Source: Streptosporangiaceae bacterium (GTDB taxonomy: Bacteria; Actinomycetota; Actinomycetes; Streptosporangiales; Streptosporangiaceae). From it: a DNA stretch of 11,804 nt. Every line of letters starts with the position of its first letter. Positions within the stretch are counted from its first letter, which is position 1. This document shows, in pieces, positions 6,196-11,804 of the stretch. The notes beneath the pieces are model-generated. The model saw nothing but the letters and a program-made list of their open reading frames with translations, was not told where the DNA came from and did not search any database. Location of the stretch: the NCBI GenBank assembly GCA_030043395.1, contig JASHXW010000171.1, forward strand, positions 1-11,804. Direction: 5' to 3'. The position numbers and the translations under genes were made by a program.

Positions 6196-7189
6196 AACGC
6201 TCCGGCTTGGCAGTCCGGCTGGCCAGCATCAGCGCGGCCTGACCGACCTCGAGTCCGTCGTAGACCACGCCGGCGACCACCTCGGTGAGCGGCATCTCCA
6301 CGGAGTGTCTCCTGGCCAGCTCCAGTACCGATTTCGATGAGGCGATGCCCTCGGCCACCTGGTGTGTGTTCGCGATGATCTCCCGCAGTGCGGTGCCGCG
6401 GCCGAGTTTCTCGCCGAAGGTCCTGTTGCGGGACAGTGGTGACGAGCACGTGGCTACCAGGTCGCCCATCCCGGCCAGGCCAGCAAAGGTGTGCTGGTCG
6501 GCACCGAGCGCAGCACCTACGCGCGCGATCTCGGCCAGCCCGCGCGTGATCAGCATCGCCCGCGTGTTGTCCCCTAGCCCCATCCCGACGGCTATTCCGA
6601 CGGCGATCGCGATCGGGTTCTTGCCCGCCCCGCCTAGCTCGCAGCCGACGACATCGGGATTGGTGTAGGGCCGGAAGTACCCGGTGTGGCAGGCCTTCTG
6701 CAAGTTCTCCGCCGTCTGCTGGTCGGCGCACGCCACCACAGTCGCCGAGTACTGGCGCTCAGCGAGCTCGCGCGCCAGGTTCGGGCCGGTGACGACCGCG
6801 ATCTGATCGGCTGGCCAGCCGCTCACCTCGGCTATGACCTGGCTCATCCGCTTGCCCGTGTCGAGCTCGATGCCCTTCATCAGGCTGACCAGGGTGGCTG
6901 CGTTCGGAATCAAGGGAGTCCAAGAGGTCAGGTTCTGCCGAAGCGTCTGGGACGGGACGGCGAGCACCACCAGTTCGGCTCGGTCCAGCGCCTGAGCCGG
7001 ATCGGCGGTGGCGCGCAGCGAGGCAGGCAGGTTGATCCCTGGCAGGTACTCCTGATTACACCTGGTCTGGTTGATCGTCCTGGCGGTTTCCTCGCGGCGG
7101 CACCAGAGCACCACCTCGTTTCCGGCATCGCACAAGATCTGGGCGAACGTGGTTCCCCAGTTCCCGGCGCCCATCACCGCCGCAGTCAT
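6185..7189 (-). CDS. gpsA: Glycerol-3-phosphate dehydrogenase [NAD(P)+]
   Basis: A cytoplasmic enzyme that reduces dihydroxyacetone phosphate to sn-glycerol 3-phosphate, the backbone for phospholipids. It is 334 residues, the usual length. GAGNWGTTFA (7-16) is the nucleotide-binding loop. AVPSQTLR (77-84), KGIE with K105, GPNLARE (135-141), GGAGKN with catalytic K190, GDNTRAMLITRGLAE (206-220) and GLAGMGDLVATC (237-248) are all family signatures. In the catalytic loop the residue after K-N is Pro where Val is common. The ATG at 7189 overlaps the plsC stop as ATGA, which implies translational coupling, and its own end overlaps the next gene by 11 bases. Its product is the direct precursor of the substrates of acyltransferases such as the upstream plsC. 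Confidence 0.97.
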   Translation of the reverse strand: MTAAVMGAGNWGTTFAQILCDAGNEVVLWCRREETARTINQTRCNQEYLPGINLPASLRATADPAQALDRAELVVLAVPSQTLRQNLTSWTPLIPNAATLVSLMKGIELDTGKRMSQVIAEVSGWPADQIAVVTGPNLARELAERQYSATVVACADQQTAENLQKACHTGYFRPYTNPDVVGCELGGAGKNPIAIAVGIAVGMGLGDNTRAMLITRGLAEIARVGAALGADQHTFAGLAGMGDLVATCSSPLSRNRTFGEKLGRGTALREIIANTHQVAEGIASSKSVLELARRHSVEMPLTEVVAGVVYDGLEVGQAALMLASRTAKPERYGV

Positions 7190-8040
7190 GGCCCGGCGGC
7201 CTCGGCGCCCGTCTGCTCGGCATCGTCGTCGCTGTCGTCGCCGTCGTGTTCACCCGCCTGCTCGCCGTTGTCCGCGCGTGCTTGGTCAGCGGCAAGCTGG
7301 CGCAGTTCAGCCCGCTGCTTGCGGCGCTCGATCGCCGGATGGTACGGCTCAGCGGGCGGGTCCTCGCCGCGGAGCTTGGACAGGAGGACGGTGACGTCAG
7401 CCATGATCTTGTCGGTGGCGGCGCGCAACGTCTTGTTGTCCAGCGGCTTGCCCTGGAACTCGGAGAGGTCGACAGGCGGCCCGGCGATGATGTGGACGGT
7501 CCTGCGCGGGATGACGTGCAGCTTAGCCGTGGGATAAGGCAGGACGTCCTGCGCGCCCCAGCTTGCGAGCGGTACGACGGGCGCTCCGGTGGCGAGCGCC
7601 AGCCTTGCGACGCCGGTCTTGGAGACCATCGGCCACATGGCCGGGTCGCGGGTGACTGTCCCCTCCGGATAGAACATCACGCAGGCGCCGTTCCTGACGC
7701 CTTCCTCGGCGTCGCGCAGCACGAGCGCGGCATCGGCCTGACCGCGGTACACCGGAAGCTGACCGAGCTTGGCGAGGATCGGGCCAAGCACCTTGATGTC
7801 GAAGAGCGTGGACTTGGCGAGGTAGACCGGATACCGCCCCGCCTGGTCGACGAAGAGCGCGACGGCGAGCACGTCGGCGTAGGACAGGTGGTTGGCCGCG
7901 ATGATCACTCCGCCCGATGGGAGGATGTTGTCCTGGCCTTGCCACTCGTGCTTCATCATCGCGCGGATGGTCGGCCGCAGGATGATCTTCGATATGCCAC
8001 GCCACGTTTTGGAGTAGCTGCCGTCCGCGCGCTTGGTCAT
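7186..8040 (-). CDS. plsC: 1-acyl-glycerol-3-phosphate acyltransferase (PlsC family)
   Basis: A membrane-associated acyltransferase that probably converts lysophosphatidic acid to phosphatidic acid. It is 284 residues from ATG 8040 (MTKRADGSYS); the start is supported by GGGAG/AGGA upstream. The frame's earlier start at 8103 adds 21 residues without a ribosome site. Motif I is NHLSYAD with H51 and D56 (HX4D), motif III is YPEGT (124-128), and motif IV is GAPVVPLA (152-159). Residues from about 235 form a charged, disordered tail with a run of acidic residues (HDGDDSDDDAEQ). It is the first gene of the minus-strand run and shares ATGA with gpsA, pairing synthesis of glycerol 3-phosphate with its acylation. 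Exact acyl-acceptor specificity is inferred from the family. Confidence 0.9.
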   Translation of the reverse strand: MTKRADGSYSKTWRGISKIILRPTIRAMMKHEWQGQDNILPSGGVIIAANHLSYADVLAVALFVDQAGRYPVYLAKSTLFDIKVLGPILAKLGQLPVYRGQADAALVLRDAEEGVRNGACVMFYPEGTVTRDPAMWPMVSKTGVARLALATGAPVVPLASWGAQDVLPYPTAKLHVIPRRTVHIIAGPPVDLSEFQGKPLDNKTLRAATDKIMADVTVLLSKLRGEDPPAEPYHPAIERRKQRAELRQLAADQARADNGEQAGEHDGDDSDDDAEQTGAEAAGP

Positions 8041-8114
8041 CTTCCTACTCTCCCGCACCCATGGTGCCAGTCTTCCTGCTCGCCCGACTCGCTGTCGAGG
8101 CAAGATCGGATGCT
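8041..8114. promoter_or_regulatory. Divergent plsC / cofC intergenic region
   Basis: 74 bases separate the two divergent start codons and must hold the promoters of cofC and of the plsC-gpsA run unless they lie inside the opposite genes. I see the plsC ribosome site near its start and a GAGG at 8097-8100 before cofC, but no convincing -35/-10 pair on either strand. Confidence 0.3.
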
Positions 8115-8762
8115 ATGGCAATCAGCAGCCTGCTGACCTGGTCAGTCGTGATTCCCGTCAAAGTCCTTGCACTGGCGAAGTCACGGCTGGCCGGCCTTTC
8201 TGACCCCGCGCGCGAGGCGCTGGCACTGGCGATGGCGGAGGATACGATCGCGGCTGCCGTGGCCTGCAGGCTGGTCGGTGCGGTCGTCGTCGTCAGCGAC
8301 GATCCTGACGTCAAGGCCGAGGCCGAGTCGCTCGGCGCCGAGGTGATGGCCGACGAGCCAGCCGCTGGACTGAACCAGGCCCTGCTCGCTGGGGCCGAGC
8401 AGATGGCCCGACGCTGGCCGGACTGGGGGATCGCCGGCCTGACGGCGGACCTGCCGGCGCTTTCCGCGGCCGAGCTTGAGTCCGCGCTGACTGCCGCTTC
8501 GGGTCTCACGCAGTCCTTCGTGGCCGACGCCGCGGGCACCGGCACGACGCTCTATGCGGCCGGTCCAGGGATCGCGTTCACGCCACGATTCGGCCCGGCC
8601 TCGCGGATCAGCCACCGCCTGGCCGGGGCCACCGAAATCGACCTGCCTGGCCTGCCTGGGCTCAGGCAGGACGTGGACACGGTCGCCGATTTGCGCAGCG
8701 CCGCCAGCATAGGGCTGGGTCCCAGGTCAGCCGCCCTGCTGGCGGATCTGGCACAAGACTGA
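8115..8762 (+). CDS. cofC: 2-phospho-L-lactate / phosphoenolpyruvate guanylyltransferase (coenzyme F420 synthesis)
   Basis: A nucleotidyltransferase that activates 2-phospholactate (archaea) or phosphoenolpyruvate (actinobacteria, where it is called FbiD) with GTP, the first step in building coenzyme F420. From ATG 8115 it has 215 residues, close to known family members. Recognisable parts are the N-terminal nucleotide-binding VVIPVKVLALAKSRLAGL, VVVVSDDPDV, the TADLPAL segment with a probable metal-binding Asp, GTGTTLYAAGPG, PRFGPASRISH and LRQDVDTVADL. The frame also opens at 8061, but that start lacks a ribosome site and the extra residues do not look like the family; 8115 itself has only weak ribosome-site support (GGA at 8108 or GAGG at 8097). 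It is divergent from plsC and convergent with the next gene. Other F420 genes are not in the window. Confidence 0.92.
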   Translation: MAISSLLTWSVVIPVKVLALAKSRLAGLSDPAREALALAMAEDTIAAAVACRLVGAVVVVSDDPDVKAEAESLGAEVMADEPAAGLNQALLAGAEQMARRWPDWGIAGLTADLPALSAAELESALTAASGLTQSFVADAAGTGTTLYAAGPGIAFTPRFGPASRISHRLAGATEIDLPGLPGLRQDVDTVADLRSAASIGLGPRSAALLADLAQD

Positions 8763-8815
8763 GAGGCGGGAGCCTGTCCGTGCTCGATAGTCGCAGGATC
8801 AGCGCTCTGATGTCG

Positions 8816-9895
8816 CTAGGCGCTGTTCTTGAGTGAACCCCGGAAAGACGCTCCGCCGGGGTCCGACGTCGTGGGTTTGTAGACGATGCAGAGCAGCGAC
8901 CGGTCGCCTGAATTCCATTGGGTAACGGACGACGGGTTGATGTAGACGTAGCCGTAGGTCGTCTGACTGGCAGGAAGCCCGGAGTAACTGGCCAGCGCCT
9001 GACTGCAGCCGTTTCCGGCCAGGCGAATGATGGCATGGCCACCTGGCCAGGACTTCGAAGCAGGCCAGAAGCGTGAGTCGTTCAGGACGACCTGGGCGGC
9101 ATGCTCGTCCCGGCATGGGACCAGGTAAAGGCTGGAGAGCTGGGAGATGCTTGCGCTGCTCACCAGGCACTCGCCGAGCTTGAGCTGGCTCAGGGACACT
9201 AGCTTGCCGCCCGGCGTCTTGTCGGCCTCGACCAGGACGACGACGACGATCACGGCAAGGACCACGAAGCAGCTAAGCATCGCGAAGAGCACGCGCCTGC
9301 GTGGCGATGGCGGTCGGCCTGGCGTCGGACGCTCGAGGCCGGCGGGCTCGGCTAGCTCGGTCGGAGCGGCCGAGTCGGCGGCCTGCAGCGTAGGCGCCTC
9401 GTGCGCGGTCGGCTCGGCGCTGGCTAGGCCAGCGGCCATCCCAGCTGCTTGCGGCTCTGCTGGCGGAGCCACGGTCGCTTGTCCAGTGAAGGAGCCAGGC
9501 AGATCAGCGGGGAGGCCAGAAGGGGTGACGGCGGCCTCGGCAGGCGGCTGGATGGGACCGGCGATACCCTGAGCGATCGCGAGCTCCCGGGCAGCCCACA
9601 AGCAGGCGTCAGGTGCGAACGCGGTGGAGTCCCCTAGGGAGCGAGCTGCCAGCGTGACGGCGGTTGCCGGGTCCAGGCCCTGGCTGATGTGCTGGCGGAT
9701 GGAATCGGCGACCCCGGCCTGCGCCGCGGCGATCAGCAGGCCGCTCTCCCTGGGAGCGTCGGGCAGGAAGTCCTTGAGCAAGCTGGACATCATCTGCACG
9801 CTGGACAGCGCCGCTGGCCCGTAAGCGGGATCGGAGACGATGGCGTGCAACGCGGCCCTGACCGCCGCCTGGTGCTCGAAGATTGGTTCAGCCAT
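8816..9895 (-). CDS. Single-pass membrane protein with septum-formation-type outer domain
   Basis: 359 residues from ATG 9895, set by GGAGGG seven bases upstream. Residues 1-112 are a helical soluble domain (VRAALHAIV, LLKDFLPDAPRESGLLIAAAQAG, ending WAARELAIAQGI). From memory this resembles a small helical domain found in other actinobacterial multi-domain proteins and on some Hsp70-like proteins; this is a resemblance, not a proven match. Residues 113-198 are a Pro/Ala-rich linker. RRR (199-201) precedes one membrane helix (202-222, FAMLSCFVVLAVIVVVVLV), so the N-terminus is predicted inside. Residues 233-340 resemble the septum-formation domain: LGECL (C243), PCRDEHAAQVV (C261), GCSQAL (C297), QWNSGDRSLLC (C336), which could form two disulfides. 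A role at the cell envelope or septum is inferred from that domain only. Confidence 0.8.
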   Translation of the reverse strand: MAEPIFEHQAAVRAALHAIVSDPAYGPAALSSVQMMSSLLKDFLPDAPRESGLLIAAAQAGVADSIRQHISQGLDPATAVTLAARSLGDSTAFAPDACLWAARELAIAQGIAGPIQPPAEAAVTPSGLPADLPGSFTGQATVAPPAEPQAAGMAAGLASAEPTAHEAPTLQAADSAAPTELAEPAGLERPTPGRPPSPRRRVLFAMLSCFVVLAVIVVVVLVEADKTPGGKLVSLSQLKLGECLVSSASISQLSSLYLVPCRDEHAAQVVLNDSRFWPASKSWPGGHAIIRLAGNGCSQALASYSGLPASQTTYGYVYINPSSVTQWNSGDRSLLCIVYKPTTSDPGGASFRGSLKNSA

Positions 9896-9908
9896 GTGGC
9901 GTCCCTCC

Positions 9909-9936
9909 GCCATTGGCATGCGCGAGCGGCAATGGC
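9909..9936 (-). promoter_or_regulatory. Leader hairpin next to the ribosome site of the membrane-protein gene
   Basis: GCCATTG (9909-9915) and CAATGGC (9930-9936) are exact reverse complements around a 14-base loop, directly upstream of the GGAGGG ribosome site (9903-9908). Possible translational control element; short, so chance is not excluded. Confidence 0.3.
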
Positions 9937-9980
9937 TCTTGGCCAGTAATTCAGCGCCGCCCGGCGACAACTTGTGAGGA

Positions 9981-10009
9981 AGTTATCATTTCACACGAAC
10001 CATGGTCAA
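9981..10009 (-). promoter_or_regulatory. Probable promoter of the septum-type membrane protein gene
   Basis: On the minus strand TTGACC (10009-10004) matches the -35 consensus at five of six bases. At 16-17 bases lies GATAAC/ATAACT in the AT-rich patch 9981-9987. This would start transcription about 80 bases before the ATG. It sits between the propeller gene stop (10037) and this gene, suggesting the two are separate units. Confidence 0.5.
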
Positions 10010-10036
10010 TATCGGACGACCTTCAATGAACCGGGG

Positions 10037-11431
10037 TTAGCGCTGAATGGCGACGAATGCCCGTCGTCCGCCCGTGCTCAGCGTGAAGGTTCCGGCGACC
10101 ACGCACGGCCCTGTGGCCGGGCAGGAGGCTGCGGTCACGCTGGCGATATTCCCCGTGGCGAGCACCGCGATGCCAGCCAGATTGCTCGCCTGACGCCAGG
10201 TGCCATGCAACCGCGCCGCGACGAAGATCAAAGGCTGCAGGCGCCTGAGGGAAGTGGAATAACTTCCGGCCGCTACGCAGTCGCCGGCAGTGCCGCAGGA
10301 AAGGGCGGTCAAGCCCGATCCTGTGTGCCTGTCGAGCTTTTCGATGCCGGGCAGGATAGCGGCAGGGCTCCAGCTGCCGCCGGCCTGCCGGATGACGAAC
10401 GCCTCGGGGGTCTGGGATGGCTGGACCGTGCCACCCGCGACGCAACCGTGCGACGTGCAGGAAACGGACGCCACGCCGGCCGTGGTCGCGCCGCTGGTAC
10501 CAGGCACCTGCAGCGCATTGCTCCATGCGCCATGCTGCCCGCTGGCTACGAAAGCGCCGTCTTGCGCCTGGCCGACGTCGAATTCGCCGCCCACCGCGCA
10601 CGCGCCGGTACTCGCGCATGAGAGTGCATCGATGCCCGGCCTGGTCAGGGTCCCCGGCAGCTTGATGACGTTCTGCCACGAGCCCCGCACGAGGCTGGCC
10701 ACGAACGGACCGAAGGCGGTAGCCACGCAGTTTCCGGCGGAGCCGCACGATACGGACGTCACCTGCGTGAAGCCGCCCGCGCTCATCGTGCTCCAGCCTG
10801 GCAGTTCGATGGGAGCTCGCCACCTGCCGTTCGTCATGGTGACGACGAAGGGCAGACCGCTGTGGCTGCTCCCTTGCTGGTACCAGCCACCCGCCAGGCA
10901 GTAGCTGGCCGAAGGGCAGGACACCGTGGTGACGCCGCCTGCGATGGCCGAGCTCAGTGCGGCCACGTCCGGCAGTTCGATCGCCCGCAGCCAGCGGCCG
11001 CGACGCTCGACCGCCACGAAAGGCAGCAGGTGACGGCCCGGGCCGCTGGTGAGGTAGTCACCGCCGGCCACGCAGTACCCGGGCGCCCCGCACGACAGCG
11101 CGGAGAGGAAGGCGCTCGTGCCACGGTCGAGCGCGGTAATCGCGCGTACCGGCTTGGCCCGGCTCCAGCCTGTGGTGGTCTGGCTGGCGACGAAGGGAAC
11201 TGAATGGACACCATGCTTGCCTGTCCCTGCGGCCACGCAGTGGCCCGCAGCCGGGCAGGAGAGCTCGACCCCCGCCAGGAGTGACCCGGTACCTGCGATC
11301 TGCACTGCGGGGCCCCATCCGTGGCCAGCCGGCCGGGCCCGCGCCGCACTGGCGATATCGGCCGTCCCGCCCAGGACCGCCGCCGTCATGATCACGCTGA
11401 CTGCAGCAGGTGCCAACCAGTTCCATCGCAT
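10037..11431 (-). CDS. Secreted Cys-paired repeat protein, probable eight-bladed beta-propeller
   Basis: 464 residues from ATG 11431. The N-terminus (MRWNWLAPAAVSVIMTAAVL) is a Sec signal peptide with likely cleavage after A-S-A (residue 29). The mature part has eight repeats of about 45-55 residues, each with S-C-x5-C (SCPAAGHC, SCGAPGYC, SCPSASYC, SCGSAGNC, SCASTGAC, SCTSHGC with x4, SCGTAGDC, SCPATGPC), then V-A-x-G, a PFV or AFV strand, and a G-x-W segment. All 16 Cys residues are in these pairs. A W segment without its Cys pair comes first (GWGPAV), and a Cys pair without its W segment comes last, as expected for a ring closed by the two termini. Such repeats occur in many secreted actinomycete proteins; the ligand is unknown. 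The ribosome site is weak (AAAGG about 12 bases upstream), so the start is less certain than the product class. Confidence 0.82.
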   Translation of the reverse strand: MRWNWLAPAAVSVIMTAAVLGGTADIASAARARPAGHGWGPAVQIAGTGSLLAGVELSCPAAGHCVAAGTGKHGVHSVPFVASQTTTGWSRAKPVRAITALDRGTSAFLSALSCGAPGYCVAGGDYLTSGPGRHLLPFVAVERRGRWLRAIELPDVAALSSAIAGGVTTVSCPSASYCLAGGWYQQGSSHSGLPFVVTMTNGRWRAPIELPGWSTMSAGGFTQVTSVSCGSAGNCVATAFGPFVASLVRGSWQNVIKLPGTLTRPGIDALSCASTGACAVGGEFDVGQAQDGAFVASGQHGAWSNALQVPGTSGATTAGVASVSCTSHGCVAGGTVQPSQTPEAFVIRQAGGSWSPAAILPGIEKLDRHTGSGLTALSCGTAGDCVAAGSYSTSLRRLQPLIFVAARLHGTWRQASNLAGIAVLATGNIASVTAASCPATGPCVVAGTFTLSTGGRRAFVAIQR

Positions 11432-11510
11432 GGCGTCACATCGCCTTTCCCAAGCGCCGCATGCCCTGCCACATAATCGACGCGCAGGCTGGGTTCCTGG
11501 TTGACCGCAA

Positions 11511-11804
11511 TCAGGCGACAGTTACCGGCAAGGCGTCGAAGCCCCTCAGCAAGAGGGTGTCCCGGCGCGTCGGTTCCCCTGCCCGGGCGATCTTCGGGAA
11601 CCTGGTCAGCAGCCTGGGGAACGCGATCGAGCCCTCGAGCCTGGCCAGTGCAGCGCCGATGCAGAAGTGCGCGCCGCCGCCGAAGCTGAGCGGCCCAGGA
11701 TCCGCACGGTTCGGGTCGAACGTATCCGGATTGACGAACCGGCGCGGGTCCCGGTTACCGGCCCCGAGCAGCGTGACCACTCCGGTGACTCCGGACTGAG
11801 CCGA
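11511..11804 (-). CDS. Cytochrome P450, C-terminal part (5' end outside window)
   Basis: 97 codons and a TGA stop of a haem monooxygenase; the frame is open to the window edge. The heme loop FGGGAHFCIG carries the axial Cys and is followed by AALAR. Before it, LLGAGNRDPRRF and NPDTFDPNR match the conserved region upstream of the haem loop in bacterial P450s, and the end LLLRGFDALPVTV matches their last strand. There is no membrane anchor in the visible part, as expected for soluble bacterial P450s. Substrate and subfamily cannot be assigned. It lies 79 bases upstream of the propeller gene in the same direction; a shared transcript is possible. Confidence 0.93.
   Translation of the reverse strand, partial: SAQSGVTGVVTLLGAGNRDPRRFVNPDTFDPNRADPGPLSFGGGAHFCIGAALARLEGSIAFPRLLTRFPKIARAGEPTRRDTLLLRGFDALPVTVA

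Noticed and set aside
5150..6197. Plus-strand open frames with repeats such as RGSAMRGSA or YAGPPYAGPP opposite the PLP gene tail
   Set aside because: They look like repeat proteins only because the minus-strand DNA is repetitive. They lack ribosome sites and do not connect to any recognisable domain, whereas the minus frame runs into a complete enzyme.
8061..8114. Longer start for cofC at 8061
   Set aside because: No ribosome site, and the added 18 residues precede the normal family N-terminus.
8800..8825. CAGCGC/GCGCTG hairpin between the convergent cofC and membrane-protein genes as a terminator
   Set aside because: Only six pairs, a 14-base loop, and it overlaps the end of the opposite gene; too weak to call.
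9896..9970. Longer start for the membrane protein at 9970
   Set aside because: GGAGGG seven bases before ATG 9895 is much better, and the upstream stretch holds the hairpin and follows a promoter-like site.
11432..11510. GGAAC...CGTC stress-sigma promoter before the propeller gene
   Set aside because: The two motifs are about 10 bases apart, while the known class needs about 15-17.
1..11804. Frequent CTGGCC/GGCCAG words across the window as a possible signal (uptake or chi-like) sequence
   Set aside because: They occur mostly in coding frames as common GC-rich codon pairs and without fixed orientation. A genome-wide count against a codon-shuffled background would be needed to support a signal.

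Overview
The window is a GC-rich, gene-dense stretch of an actinobacterial chromosome. The evidence is the CofC/FbiD enzyme of coenzyme F420 synthesis, the Ddl and GpsA sequence types, a short-tailed HU, a septum-formation-type membrane protein, a secreted Cys-repeat propeller of the kind common in actinomycetes, and the near absence of non-G/C third codon positions. Order and genus cannot be settled from the sequence. Nothing points to a phage, plasmid, insertion sequence, CRISPR array or RNA gene.

Layout. (1) 1-1195, minus: the alpha subunit of proton-translocating NAD(P) transhydrogenase (pntA), running off the left edge. (2) 1445-2257, plus: a small unrecognised helical protein, a 237-base AT-richer leader, then the nucleoid protein HU, closed by a perfect 12-bp hairpin that also faces the convergent ddl gene. 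(3) 8040-2367, minus: a probable operon plsC - gpsA - PLP-dependent Cys/Met enzyme, joined by 4-bp and 11-bp overlaps, then a 163-base gap and ddl. Together these supply glycerol-3-phosphate and phosphatidic acid for membranes, a transsulfuration-type reaction, and D-Ala-D-Ala for peptidoglycan. (4) 8115-8762, plus: cofC/fbiD, divergent from plsC. (5) 9895-8816, minus: a single-pass membrane protein with a cytoplasmic helical domain and an outer septum-formation-type domain. (6) 11431-10037, minus: a secreted protein of eight Cys-paired repeats, read here as a closed eight-bladed propeller. (7) 11804-11511, minus: the C-terminal end of a cytochrome P450.

The most unusual object is the PLP enzyme. 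A normal ~400-residue catalytic domain is preceded in the same open frame by about 439 residues of low-complexity sequence. This tail contains 19 consecutive in-register pentapeptides of the form xxDPR, a 60-bp tandem duplication inside them, and a 22-bp perfect DNA palindrome near the start of the enzyme domain. The rest of the window is mostly ordinary housekeeping sequence in an order that resembles the plsC-gpsA-lyase-ddl cluster of other actinomycetes.
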